Assembly: GCA_045658965.1 (NCBI GenBank)
Contig: JAZOVZ010000090.1
Location: forward strand, 13,236-77,235
DNA length: 64,000 bases
Source of the DNA: SVQP01 sp045658965
Lineage (GTDB): Bacteria > Bacillota > Clostridia > Oscillospirales > CAG-272
Reading direction: 5' to 3'
The translations under genes and the position numbers were made by a program. The notes beneath the pieces were generated by a model. The model had not been told where the DNA came from. It did no database searches and saw nothing but the letters and a program-made list of their open reading frames with translations. Below are positions 55,415 through 63,863 of this stretch, one piece after another (within the stretch, counting starts at the first letter, position 1; each line of letters starts with the position of its first letter).

Positions 55415-56986
55415 ATGAATTTTGCGTCATTTGAATTTCTGTGCTTCCTTGGCTTGCTGACCGCGCTTTATTACCTTGTGCCAAAGCGGGCGCAATGGGT
55501 GGTATTGCTGTGCGGTAGCGTGGTATTCTACGCCTTCGCGGGCGTGACTTGCTGCATCTTTCTTTTGGCGGTCATTGCGGTGTCGTACCTCACGGTTGCC
55601 GTCATGGGCAAGCGTCAGCGAGCGTGTACGGCTTGGCTGGATGCCAATAAGGAACTTCCCAAGGAGCAGAGAAAGGCTTATAAAAACAAGAGCAAAAAGG
55701 GAAATCTGGTAATCGTCTGCGTAGGCATTGCCGTATTGGCTGTCGCGCTGATATACGCCAAGTTTGTATCGGGCTATTTCGGCTTCAAGGTCGATGCAAG
55801 CGGCTTGCACCTTGGCAAGTACGCCCTGGAGATCATGGGTATTTCCTACTATACCTTTATCGCCATCGGCTACATGCTGGACGTCTACCGCGAAAAAGCT
55901 CCCGTGCAACGCAACTTTGCCAAGCACGCGCTGTTTGTCGGCTTTTTCCCGCAGCTTGTCATGGGCCCTATCAGTAAATACAGCGACGTGGGCGAGCAGT
56001 ATTTTACTCCCCATGCCTTTGCCGGTAAGAATCTCTACTGCGGTGCGATCCGTATTGCGTGGGGCTTTTTCAAAAAGCTTGTCGTAGCGGATGCCATTGC
56101 CCCTGCCGTGGGTGCAATCGTGGCGCAGCAAAAGGGCGGCGTGTTCTTTATCCTGCTTTGCTTATTTTATTCCATCCGTATTTACGGTGACTTTACGGGC
56201 GGTATCGACATTGTGTTGGGCGCTGCAGAGATGCTGGGCATCAAGCTGCCCGAGAACTTTAATCGTCCGTTCTCGTCCAAATCCACCGCGGAATACTGGC
56301 GCCGCTGGCACATCACCATGGGCGCGTGGTTTACAAATTACATCTTTTATCCCTTGTCCGTGACCAAGAGCATGCAAAAGCTCTCCAAGTGGAGTCGCGC
56401 GCACCTTGGCACGGCAATCGGCAAGCGTTTGCCCGTATATATTACCACCATCGTCACCTGGCTGTTTACCGGTCTTTGGCACGGTATTGCATGGAACTTC
56501 GTGGTCTGGGCAATGCTTAACTGTCTGGTACTGCTGGTATCGCAGGAGCTTGAGCCGCTGTATGCAAAATTCCGCACCAAGTTCCCGAAATTGCACGCAA
56601 GCGCACCCTATCAGACCTTTATGATCGTGCGCACGTTTTGCCTCATGGCGCTCATCCGCGTGCTGGATTGCTATATGAACGTCCCGCTGACCTTTGCAAA
56701 GTTTTTCTCGGTGTTCACCGAATTCAACTGGGGCAGACTGTTTGACGGGGGACTTACCTCGCTGGGCGTGTCCGCGTCCTCGTTCTGCGTCATTGGTGTA
56801 GGCATTCTTGCCATGTGGGGCGTCAGCCAACTGGGTAAGGACAGACCCTTGCGCGAAAAGCTTTGGGAAAAGCCGTGGCTGGGCAGTCTTGCCTTTGCCG
56901 CTGTCGTATTTTTGGTGCTGGTGTTCGGCACCTACGGACTTGGCTATGATGCGTCCGCCTTTATCTATGGCGGCACGTTCAACTAA
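55415..56986 (+). CDS. DltB-like MBOAT O-acyltransferase
   Basis: A 523-residue membrane protein that starts 3 bases after the carrier gene stop; no separate strong ribosome site, so translation is probably coupled. About 11-12 membrane segments are visible. The MBOAT signature includes GISYYTFIAIGYMLDVYR, FFPQLVMGPISKYSDVGEQY, GFFKKLVVADAIAP, a conserved FNRPFSSKSTAEYWRRWHITMGAWFTNYIFYPL and the catalytic His in TGLWHGIAWNFVVW. Residues ~60-110 form a long basic cytosolic loop (KRQRACTAWLDANKELP). It should move the activated group across or to the cell surface. A role like DltB or like an alginate-type O-acetylase (AlgI) is possible, but the carrier protein favours the former. Confidence 0.92.
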   Translation: MNFASFEFLCFLGLLTALYYLVPKRAQWVVLLCGSVVFYAFAGVTCCIFLLAVIAVSYLTVAVMGKRQRACTAWLDANKELPKEQRKAYKNKSKKGNLVIVCVGIAVLAVALIYAKFVSGYFGFKVDASGLHLGKYALEIMGISYYTFIAIGYMLDVYREKAPVQRNFAKHALFVGFFPQLVMGPISKYSDVGEQYFTPHAFAGKNLYCGAIRIAWGFFKKLVVADAIAPAVGAIVAQQKGGVFFILLCLFYSIRIYGDFTGGIDIVLGAAEMLGIKLPENFNRPFSSKSTAEYWRRWHITMGAWFTNYIFYPLSVTKSMQKLSKWSRAHLGTAIGKRLPVYITTIVTWLFTGLWHGIAWNFVVWAMLNCLVLLVSQELEPLYAKFRTKFPKLHASAPYQTFMIVRTFCLMALIRVLDCYMNVPLTFAKFFSVFTEFNWGRLFDGGLTSLGVSASSFCVIGVGILAMWGVSQLGKDRPLREKLWEKPWLGSLAFAAVVFLVLVFGTYGLGYDASAFIYGGTFN

Positions 56987-57000
56987 AGGAGGGCGGAGAT

Positions 57001-58038
57001 ATGAAAAAGAGAATTATACCCGCTATCCTGAGCATCGTTTTACTGCTTGCCGCGCTGATGCTTGCGCAAGCTGTGCTGATCCCGTCGCGCTACGATAACC
57101 GTGAGGGGCATCTGCTGTGCGGCTACTATGCCGCGCAAGACAAGCATGACGTCATCTTTGTGGGCGACTGCGAGATCTACGAGGGCATCGTGCCCGCGGT
57201 GCTGTACGAGCAGTACGGCATTACCTCTTACGTGCGCGGCTCGTCGCAGCAGACCGTGTGGCAATCCTACTACGTACTGGAAGAAACCCTTGCAAAAGAT
57301 CCCGACGTCAAGGTGGTCGTGTTCAACGTGCTCGCGCTCAAATACGGAGAGACACCCAAGGAGTCGATCAGCCGCATGACCTTAGAGGATATGCGGTGGT
57401 CAGCCTCCAAGCTGCACGCGATCAAGGCATCCATGACCGAGGAAGAATCGTTTTTGTCGTACTTTATGCCCATTCTGCGCTATCACGATCGCTGGAGTGA
57501 TCTGAGTGCTGCAGATCTGGCGCATACCTTTTCCAAGCATGAGGACATTACCCATCAAGGCTATCTGATGCAGACCGATATCGTGCCGGTTGATCCAACC
57601 GACACAAGAAAACCGGATATGCTGATCGATACCACGCTGCCCGCGACCGCCATGGAATATCTTGATAAAATGAAGGAGCTGTGCGCGCAGCACGGTGCGG
57701 AGCTGGTGCTGATCAAAGCACCCACCAATTCGGTCAAGTATTATTGGTATGACGAGTGGGATGCGCAGATCGTGAAGTATGCGCAGACCAACAATCTTAC
57801 CTATTATAATTTTATCGGTATGGACGAGGAGCTCGGTCTTGATTGGAATACCGACACCTACGACGCGGGCTTACACCTCAACGTGTACGGAGCAGAGAAG
57901 TGGACCTTGGCGGTTGGCGAGCTTTTGCAGACCAATCACGGCGTGGCCGACAGACGCGGTGACGCGGAGCTTGACGCACTCTGGGAGCAGAGAATACACA
58001 ATTACCATAATGAAAAACAAGGAGAAAATGCCCAATGA
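57001..58038 (+). CDS. SGNH/DltD-like protein of the dlt-like operon
   Basis: A 345-residue protein with AAGGAGGG upstream. It has one N-terminal membrane segment (IIPAILSIVLLLAALMLAQAVL) and an outside domain. Its first motif HDVIFVGDCEIYEG corresponds to block I of SGNH hydrolases but has Cys where Ser is expected. VRGSSQQTVWQSYYVLEETL and VVVFNVLALKYGE follow, and near the end DAGLHLNVYGAEKW supplies the block V D-x-x-H-L/N. DltD helps transfer D-alanine from DltC or DltB. The family member here is a clostridial variant. Its stop overlaps the start of the next gene (ATGA). The Cys may be a true nucleophile replacement. Confidence 0.85.
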   Translation: MKKRIIPAILSIVLLLAALMLAQAVLIPSRYDNREGHLLCGYYAAQDKHDVIFVGDCEIYEGIVPAVLYEQYGITSYVRGSSQQTVWQSYYVLEETLAKDPDVKVVVFNVLALKYGETPKESISRMTLEDMRWSASKLHAIKASMTEEESFLSYFMPILRYHDRWSDLSAADLAHTFSKHEDITHQGYLMQTDIVPVDPTDTRKPDMLIDTTLPATAMEYLDKMKELCAQHGAELVLIKAPTNSVKYYWYDEWDAQIVKYAQTNNLTYYNFIGMDEELGLDWNTDTYDAGLHLNVYGAEKWTLAVGELLQTNHGVADRRGDAELDALWEQRIHNYHNEKQGENAQ

Positions 58039-58508
58039 AAAGACTTAGCTTGATTTTTGCGGCAATTTTGCTGCTGACCTGCTGCTTTGCAGCTTGCGAT
58101 CAGAATAAGGGTGGGGAATATAGCTTCTCCCATAACGGCAATGCCGTCCGCATCGGTGACGACGGCAATACCGTTGCAGCCGCACTGGGCACGTATACCG
58201 ATTATATTGAAGAGGACAGCTGCGGCGGTGAGGGTCCCGACAAGATCTTCGTGTATCCCGGCTTCCGCTACGATACGGTCATGCAGGGCGGTGTTGACGT
58301 CATTGTCAAGATCGTGCTGACCGATGACAGCGTTGCAACCCCGCAGGGCATCAAGATCGGCGACGCCAAGAGCGCGGTCGTCTCCGCATACGGTGACGGC
58401 TATACCGAAACTGCCGACGGCAGCCTTGTGTATACCGACGGAAATGCCAAGCTGATGTTCGGCATCCGCGACGGCGTCGTGACGGCAATTCATTATATCA
58501 AGGCATAA
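58035..58508 (+). CDS. Small lipoprotein at the end of the dlt-like operon
   Basis: A 157-residue exported protein translationally coupled to the SGNH gene (4-base overlap) with AAGGAG upstream. The signal peptide KRLSLIFAAILLLTCCFAAC ends in the lipobox FAAC. The mature part contains two similar halves. GGEYSFSHNGNAVRIGDDGNT is the first, and a 'GIKIGDAKSAVVSAYGDGYTETADGSLVYTDGNAKLMFGIRDGVVTAI' pattern is the second, in which IKIGDxxxxVxxxYG is a motif shared by many small clostridial lipoproteins. It may support the modification enzymes at the surface. Function unknown. Confidence 0.85.
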   Translation: MKRLSLIFAAILLLTCCFAACDQNKGGEYSFSHNGNAVRIGDDGNTVAAALGTYTDYIEEDSCGGEGPDKIFVYPGFRYDTVMQGGVDVIVKIVLTDDSVATPQGIKIGDAKSAVVSAYGDGYTETADGSLVYTDGNAKLMFGIRDGVVTAIHYIKA

Positions 58509-58516
58509 AAAACACA

Positions 58517-58556
58517 CAGAGCCAAGCAGGAAATGCTTGGCTCTGTTATTTTATTT
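58517..58556 (+). terminator. Terminator of the dlt-like operon
   Basis: CAGAGCCAAGCA/TGCTTGGCTCTG, loop GGAAA, followed by TTATTTTATTT. Confidence 0.9.
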
Positions 58557-58653
58557 GTGCTATTTGTGACTTTGACGGAAAGATTGGGCAGGGAATATTG
58601 GGTGTTATCCGTGCAAAATGTCAAAAAACTTGTGAAAATTGTCAAAATAGGGC

Positions 58654-58682
58654 TTGACAATTTGGTAATTGTGTATTATAAT
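58654..58682 (+). promoter_or_regulatory. Promoter of rsmE
   Basis: TTGACA (58654-58659), 17 bases, TATAAT (58677-58682), perfect, 71 bases before the start codon. Confidence 0.9.
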
Positions 58683-58753
58683 AGGAGCATAACAAGAAAA
58701 ATGACCGTTTTGCGTTAGGTCATTTTGTGCATTTTTTTGTCGGAGGTGTATAT

Positions 58754-59500
58754 ATGCCCCGTTTTTTTGTGTCCGCAGAGCAGATCTCGGATAACGTCGT
58801 GACCCTGACGGGGGATGACGCGCATCATATCGCAAGATCCCTGCGTATGGCTGCGGGGGAATTTATCACCGTTTGCGACGAGTGCGCCATAGAATATGAA
58901 TGTCGCTTGATCTCGTTTGAGCAGGATAAGCGCGTGCTTGCCGAGATCGTGTCAAGCGCCCCCTCTGCAACCGAGCCGCCCTTTGACGCTGTTTTGTTTC
59001 AGGCTCTGCCCAAGGGAGAAAAGTTTGATTCCATTATTCAAAAAGCCGTGGAATGCGGTGTGTATGAGATCGTGCCGTTTGGGAGCAGCCGTTGCATTGC
59101 CAAAGCCAAAGCGGACGGTGAGGCGGAGAAAACCAAGCGCCGCTGCCGTATCGCAGCCGAAGCCGCCAAGCAAAGCGGACGCGGACGCGTACCTGCGGTC
59201 AAGCCCACAGTTTCCTTTGAGCAAATGCTCGCTTTAGCAGAAAAGTGCGATCTGTGCCTGTTCTGCTATGAGGGAAAGGGCACCGAAACGCTGGCGAGCA
59301 TTTTGCAAAACGCACCCGATCTTCCCGCGCATCCGAGCATTGCAGTCATCGTCGGCAGCGAGGGCGGATTTTCTCCCGAGGAAGCCGCACGCGCAGAAGC
59401 TGCGGGTATGAAAATGACCGGGCTTGGCAAAAGAATCCTGCGCACCGAGACCGCAGCGCCCTTCGTGCTGGGCTGTCTCGTTTATCGGTTTGAAATGTGA
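58754..59500 (+). CDS. rsmE: 16S rRNA (uracil1498-N3)-methyltransferase RsmE
   Basis: A 248-residue SPOUT methyltransferase; start at 58754 with CGGAGG 7 bases upstream. The N-terminal PUA-like domain begins MPRFFVSAEQISDNVVTLTGDDAHHIARSLRM, a family hallmark. The SAM-binding knot has IAVIVGSEGGFSPEEAARAE and LGKRILRTETAAPFVLG. Central FQALPKGEKFDSIIQKAVECGV is also typical. It methylates U1498 of 16S rRNA near the decoding site. In many Firmicutes it follows prmA; here the two lie about 50 kb apart. Confidence 0.96.
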   Translation: MPRFFVSAEQISDNVVTLTGDDAHHIARSLRMAAGEFITVCDECAIEYECRLISFEQDKRVLAEIVSSAPSATEPPFDAVLFQALPKGEKFDSIIQKAVECGVYEIVPFGSSRCIAKAKADGEAEKTKRRCRIAAEAAKQSGRGRVPAVKPTVSFEQMLALAEKCDLCLFCYEGKGTETLASILQNAPDLPAHPSIAVIVGSEGGFSPEEAARAEAAGMKMTGLGKRILRTETAAPFVLGCLVYRFEM

Positions 59501-59567
59501 GTGTAGCAGTGTGAGCAAAAAACTCGCAAAAAATCACTCATTTTTTATAAAAATATGCAAAACACTA

Positions 59568-59596
59568 TTGAAAAATCACAAAAAAGGGTGTATAAT
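59568..59596 (+). promoter_or_regulatory. Promoter of the PucR-type regulator
   Basis: TTGAAA (59568-59573), 17 bases, TATAAT (59591-59596). Confidence 0.8.
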
Positions 59597-59648
59597 ATAG
59601 GTTAGTATATACAACATCCAGAAATTCAAAAAAGAGGAGTTAAATTTT

Positions 59649-60734
59649 ATGTCTAACAGACTGTTCCAAAGTGTAATTCACCAGATGAAGGATGCGATCG
59701 ATCGCGTGATCGGTGTCATTGACGAAAACGGCGTCATTATTGCTTGCTCCGAGCTTGTCAAGATCGGCGAGATCAAGCAGGGCGTTCGCGATGAGCTTGC
59801 TTATACCTCCGACGTGGTGACCTCCTCCGGTTATACCTACCGTCCCGTCAGCGGCGGCACCAAGGCAGAGTACGTTGTATTCGTTGAGGGTGAGGACAAG
59901 ATGGCTGAAAAGATGTCCAAGCTGCTGTCCATTTCTCTTGGCAATATCAAGAATCTGTACGATGAGAAGTATGACAAGGGTTCCTTTATCAAGAATATCA
60001 TCCTGGACAATATCCTGCCCAGCGATATCTATATCAAGTCCAAGGAGCTGCACTTCAACACCGAGGAGAGCAGAATCGTCTTCTTAATCAAGTTCTACGG
60101 CAAGACCGATATGATGCCCTTTGAAATGCTGCAGAACATGTTCCCGGATAAGTCCAAGGACTACGTGATCTCTGTCGGCGAGCACGACATCGTGCTGGTC
60201 AAGGACGTTAAGCCCGGTATGGAGACCAAGGAAGTGGAAAAGATCGCGACCAACATCGCAGACACCCTGTCCGCAGAGTTCTACACCAAGGTTGCTATCG
60301 GTATCTCCACCACCGTTGAGAATATCAAGGATCTGGCAAGAGCATATAAGGAAGCACAGGTCGCACTTGAGGTGGGTAAGGTATTCGAGACCGAAAAGAA
60401 CATCATCAGCTATGAGAACCTGGGTATCGGTCGTCTGATCTATCAGCTGCCCACCACCCTTTGCGAGATGTTCTTGCAGGAAGTATTCAAGAAGGGCAGC
60501 CTCGAGTCTCTGGACCGCGAGACGCTGATGACCATTCAGTGCTTCTTCGAGAATAACCTCAACGTTTCCGAGACCTCCAGAAAGCTGTTCGTACACAGAA
60601 ATACGCTGGTTTACAGACTTGAAAAGATCAGAAAGCTGACCGGACTGGATCTGCGCGAGTTTGAGCACGCAATCACCTTCAAGGTTGCGCTGATGGTCAA
60701 AAAGTACCTCAACTCCAAGCCTGCTAAGTACTAA
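59649..60734 (+). CDS. CdaR/PucR-type transcriptional regulator
   Basis: A 361-residue regulator with AGAGGAG upstream. The N-terminal ~120 residues form a sensor-like domain (IDRVIGVIDENGVIIACSEL; VEGEDKMAEKMSKLLSISLGNI) resembling the diacid-recognition/GAF kind. A GGDEF-like middle region with VAIGISTTVENIKDLARAYKEAQVALEVG follows, and the C-terminal PucR helix-turn-helix is LDRETLMTIQCFFENNLNVSETSRKLFVHRNTLVYRLEKIRKLTG. Members control sugar-diacid, purine or amino-acid use, normally next to their targets. Here the neighbours are an S41 protease and greA, so no target is obvious. Codon use is strongly biased towards AAG, GAG and CTG, unusual for a regulator. Confidence 0.9.
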   Translation: MSNRLFQSVIHQMKDAIDRVIGVIDENGVIIACSELVKIGEIKQGVRDELAYTSDVVTSSGYTYRPVSGGTKAEYVVFVEGEDKMAEKMSKLLSISLGNIKNLYDEKYDKGSFIKNIILDNILPSDIYIKSKELHFNTEESRIVFLIKFYGKTDMMPFEMLQNMFPDKSKDYVISVGEHDIVLVKDVKPGMETKEVEKIATNIADTLSAEFYTKVAIGISTTVENIKDLARAYKEAQVALEVGKVFETEKNIISYENLGIGRLIYQLPTTLCEMFLQEVFKKGSLESLDRETLMTIQCFFENNLNVSETSRKLFVHRNTLVYRLEKIRKLTGLDLREFEHAITFKVALMVKKYLNSKPAKY

Positions 60735-60768
60735 TTTACAATTCAACCGAATACATAGACTATTGAAG

Positions 60769-60803
60769 TTAAGCGAAACGCTGCTGTGCGGCGTTTCGCT
60801 TAA
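60769..60803 (+). terminator. Stem-loop between the regulator and the protease gene
   Basis: TTAAGCGAAACGC/GCGTTTCGCTTAA, nine-base loop, followed by TTGACCG. The T tract is short, so termination may be partial. Confidence 0.65.
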
Positions 60804-60867
60804 TTGACCGTATAGCGGTATTTGTAGATAGTTTGAAAACAAAGCAATAACGGAGAGAAACGAAATT

Positions 60868-62490
60868 ATGAAGAAATTGGTATATACCGTTCAAGGGTTT
60901 GAGAGAGAAGAGCAGCGCGAGCTGCTTGTGAATCTTTTGCCCGAGGCGTTGCGCGCATACGGCAGCGACGGCAGGGTCGAAACCGATCTGCTTAGTTCGT
61001 CCGTGACCTTTTGCGTGCCGCGCAACGTATCCTGTGCAGAGCTTGAGCAAAGCATCAATGCCGCACTTTCAGAGCACGGCATGCAGCTGCTTACTCCGCC
61101 CGGTGTACGTTATTACGCGTATGCAGGACCTAAGAAAAAAGTCAAGACCGTTTCGGTCAGCGCCTTTGTCACAAGCCTGATCGCAGCGGTGTCCGTGACG
61201 CTGGTCATCACCATGCTGCTGACCGCACTCGTCAGCACGGCTTATTGGAACGGCAAGGGACTTAGCGGTCTGCTTGGCGGGAACAGCTCGGATGAGCTTG
61301 TAATCAATGACAGTACACTCAGCCTTGTCGATCAGCTGATCAAGGACTACGCCTATGACGGCGTGGATCAAGAGGCGATGATGGATGCCGTGATCAAGGC
61401 ATACGTTGCCGCGACGGGCGATATTTACGCTGAATATTATACAAAAGAAGAATTTGAGGCGCTCACGCAGGAAAGCCAAGGCAAAATGGAAGGCATCGGC
61501 GTCAGCGTGATCAACGGCTCGTACGAGGGTATGACTGCGATCAAGCTGATCATGGTGTATCCCGGCTCGCCTGCAGAGGCTGCAGGGCTCAAGCCCGGCG
61601 ACCTGATCGTGGCTCTGAAATATAACGGTGAACTTCAATCGGTCGATGCGCTCGGCGGCTATACCATGGCGGTCAACCATCTGCGCGGTGCTGCGGGTAC
61701 GCAGGCGGAATTCCTTGTCATGCGTCCCTCGGGCAGCGGCTATGAGCAGATCGAGTTTTCCATCACAAGAGCCGCATTTGAAGCGGTTTCCGTAACGGGT
61801 AAGGTCAGCGAGAGCGATCCTAACGTCGGCATCGTGACCATTATTCAGTTTGATCTGCCTACCCCCGAGCAGTTTGAGGCTACGGTAGACGGTCTTATCG
61901 CCAAGGGCTGCACCAAATTCGTTTTCGATGTGCGCAACAACCCCGGCGGTGACCTTGAATCCATCAAGGCGATCCAAAGCTATTTCCTTTCCGAGGGTGA
62001 CCTGCTGGTCAGCACCAAGGATAAGCACGGAAATGAAAAAAAGGAATACGTCAAGGCGGTCAGACACACCTCTCCCGCTTATAGCGTTTGCGACGTGACC
62101 GAGGATGAGATCGGCAAGTATAAGGATCTGACCTTCTGCGTGCTGACCAACGGCAATACCGCCAGTGCAGCAGAGCTGTTTACCGCTACCATGCGTGATT
62201 ATAAGCTGGGCACTATCGTAGGCGAGACCACCTACGGCAAGGGCTGCATGCAGTCGATCTACGACCTGAGCAGAACGGGTCCCTACTACAGACTTTACGG
62301 GATTGAGGGCGGCTTAAAGCTGACAACGCAAATGTATTTTCCCGCATGCGGCGAGAGCTACCACGACATCGGCATTGCGCCGCACGTGGAGGTCAAGCTT
62401 CCCGCAGAGGTAATGGAGCAGTACACCATGTACGACTTGCCCGAGGAGCTGGACACCCAGCTGCAGGCGGCATTGGAACAAATGAAATAA
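60868..62490 (+). CDS. S41-family C-terminal processing protease with N-terminal extra domain
   Basis: A 540-residue membrane-anchored protease; GGAGAG lies 11 bases before the ATG. Residues 1-75 are a cytosolic alpha/beta domain (KKLVYTVQGFEREEQRELLV; VTFCVPRNVSCAELEQSINAAL) that looks like an HMA-type ferredoxin fold without its CxxC. One membrane segment lies at ~100-130. The outside part holds a PDZ domain (VYPGSPAEAAGLKPGDLIVAL) and the S41 core. The core has FDVRNNPGGDLESI, the catalytic Ser in LTNGNTASAAELFTA and the Lys in VGETTYGKGCMQ. CtpA/CtpB-type proteases trim secreted or signalling proteins. The N-terminal domain is not usual for the family. Confidence 0.92.
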   Translation: MKKLVYTVQGFEREEQRELLVNLLPEALRAYGSDGRVETDLLSSSVTFCVPRNVSCAELEQSINAALSEHGMQLLTPPGVRYYAYAGPKKKVKTVSVSAFVTSLIAAVSVTLVITMLLTALVSTAYWNGKGLSGLLGGNSSDELVINDSTLSLVDQLIKDYAYDGVDQEAMMDAVIKAYVAATGDIYAEYYTKEEFEALTQESQGKMEGIGVSVINGSYEGMTAIKLIMVYPGSPAEAAGLKPGDLIVALKYNGELQSVDALGGYTMAVNHLRGAAGTQAEFLVMRPSGSGYEQIEFSITRAAFEAVSVTGKVSESDPNVGIVTIIQFDLPTPEQFEATVDGLIAKGCTKFVFDVRNNPGGDLESIKAIQSYFLSEGDLLVSTKDKHGNEKKEYVKAVRHTSPAYSVCDVTEDEIGKYKDLTFCVLTNGNTASAAELFTATMRDYKLGTIVGETTYGKGCMQSIYDLSRTGPYYRLYGIEGGLKLTTQMYFPACGESYHDIGIAPHVEVKLPAEVMEQYTMYDLPEELDTQLQAALEQMK

Positions 62491-62516
62491 ATAATTGCAT
62501 ATAAGGAGAAACCGAC

Positions 62517-62999
62517 ATGGCAAAGGAAAAGACCCTGTATACACAGGAAGGCTACAACGAGCTGGAGAAGGAACTGAAATACCTTCGCACCACCCGCAGA
62601 GAAGAGATCAAGGAAGCAATCGCAGTTGCACGCGGCTTTGGCGACCTTTCCGAGAACTCCGAGTACGATGAGGCAAGAAACGAGCAGGCTAAGGTAGAGG
62701 CTCGCATCAAGGAGCTGGAATCTCTGCTGGAGAACGCCGAGATCATCGACGAGGCAAGCATGGATGCAGGCGTGATCAGCCTGGGTTCTACCGCTAAGGT
62801 TTACGACGTGGAGTGGGACGAGGAGATCTCTTATGAGATCGTCGGCTCCAACGAGGCGGACGCACTCAATCATCGCATCTCCGACCAGTCTCCCATTGGC
62901 AGAGCACTTATGGGCAAGCGCGCAGGTGATAACGTTGAGGTTCAGGCACCCAACGGCACTCTGCACTTCAAGGTCCTGCACGTAGAGAGAACCAAGTAA
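62517..62999 (+). CDS. greA: Transcription elongation factor GreA
   Basis: A 160-residue factor that rescues backtracked RNA polymerase. AAGGAG lies 9 bases before the ATG. The N-terminal coiled coil (LYTQEGYNELEKELKYLRT; DLSENSEYDEARNEQAKVEARI) carries the acidic tip DLSENSEYDEA. The C-terminal FKBP-like domain has ISLGSTAKVYDVEWDEEISYEIVGSNEADA and the signature RISDQSPIGRALMGKRAGDNVEVQAPNG. Length and motifs are typical. It follows the protease gene by 26 bases and may be cotranscribed. Confidence 0.98.
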   Translation: MAKEKTLYTQEGYNELEKELKYLRTTRREEIKEAIAVARGFGDLSENSEYDEARNEQAKVEARIKELESLLENAEIIDEASMDAGVISLGSTAKVYDVEWDEEISYEIVGSNEADALNHRISDQSPIGRALMGKRAGDNVEVQAPNGTLHFKVLHVERTK

Positions 63000-63006
63000 A
63001 AACTAC

Positions 63007-63039
63007 GAAACGGATCTGTCATAGCGGCAGATCCGTTTC
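63007..63039 (+). terminator. Stem-loop after greA
   Basis: GAAACGGATCTG/CAGATCCGTTTC, nine-base loop, followed by TTGTAAGGAG, which is the ribosome site of the next gene. Probably a partial terminator. Confidence 0.7.
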
Positions 63040-63052
63040 TTGTAAGGAGCTT

Positions 63053-63757
63053 ATGATGAACGAAAAGCAAAACAAATATGACAGCACGGAGATCGTGACC
63101 GATAACCGTGCGTATAACAAACTGCAGAATTTCTGGTATCACAACAAGTGGACGGTGATCGTGGTCGCCTTTTTCGTGTGTGTGATCTTGGTTTGCACCA
63201 TGCAGATGTTCGGCAAGGAAAAGTACGACGTCAGCATTGTGTACGGTGGCACCGTACGTATGGAGTCGGACGAGCGCGCGGCATTTGTGGGAGCGTTGCA
63301 AAGCGTGCTGCCCGAGGACTATGACAACAACGGCAAAAAGTCGGTAGGACTTGTGGAGTATCAGATCTTCTCGGAGAAGGAGATCTATACCGAGGTGGAA
63401 AAAGAGGTCGATGGGGAGCTGGTAACGGTCAAGGAGCCCATGATTGCCCTGAACTGGAATACCGAGCAGTATTCCTCCATGCAGAGCGCAGTTTCCAAAA
63501 CGGGCGAGTATTCGCTGTGCTTTGCAAGCCCTTACGTATATGAAAAGCTGCTTGCGGGCTATGCGGTGGAGGGAAAGACCGTGCGCCTGGGAGACACCGA
63601 TTTCTACCTCTATAACGAGGCTGTGCAGGTGCTTCCCGCAGATACCGTAGTGTGCCTGTTGCGCCAGTTTGCAATAGGGCAGAGCAGCAAGGACGAGATC
63701 TATAACCGTTCTGCCGCACTGTTTGACGCCATTGTTGCGTACGACGTGGCGGAGTAA
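63053..63757 (+). CDS. Hypothetical single-pass membrane protein
   Basis: A 234-residue protein with AAGGAG 3-6 bases before two adjacent ATGs (63053, 63056). A polar N-terminus of ~30 residues leads to one membrane segment (WTVIVVAFFVCVILVCTMQMF). An outside domain of ~175 residues follows, with alternating strands and helices (YDVSIVYGGTVRMESDERAAFVGAL; TGEYSLCFASPYVYEKLLAGYAV; RLGDTDFYLYNEAVQVLPADTVVCL). The fold hints at a periplasmic-binding-like half domain. No catalytic motif is seen. It may be cotranscribed with greA if the intervening stem-loop leaks. Function unknown. Confidence 0.75.
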   Translation: MMNEKQNKYDSTEIVTDNRAYNKLQNFWYHNKWTVIVVAFFVCVILVCTMQMFGKEKYDVSIVYGGTVRMESDERAAFVGALQSVLPEDYDNNGKKSVGLVEYQIFSEKEIYTEVEKEVDGELVTVKEPMIALNWNTEQYSSMQSAVSKTGEYSLCFASPYVYEKLLAGYAVEGKTVRLGDTDFYLYNEAVQVLPADTVVCLLRQFAIGQSSKDEIYNRSAALFDAIVAYDVAE

Positions 63758-63767
63758 TGCACAAATT

Positions 63768-63792
63768 GTAGGGCGGGGGCTTGCTCCCGCAG
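63768..63792. repeat. Type B palindromic repeat
   Basis: GTAGGGCGGGGGCTTGCTCC plus CGCAG, identical in its core to the copy at 9916-9940, 10 bases after a stop codon. Confidence 0.85.
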
Positions 63793-63802
63793 CTGAAAAG
63801 AT

Positions 63803-63831
63803 AAAGCCCTTGCCGAAAGGCAAGGGCTTTT
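63803..63831 (+). terminator. Rho-independent terminator
   Basis: AAAGCCCTTGCC/GGCAAGGGCTTT, loop GAAA, then T. Ends the membrane-protein gene. Confidence 0.9.
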
Positions 63832-63863
63832 GTGTTAGAATTTTATGCAAGGAAGTTGTTTCC

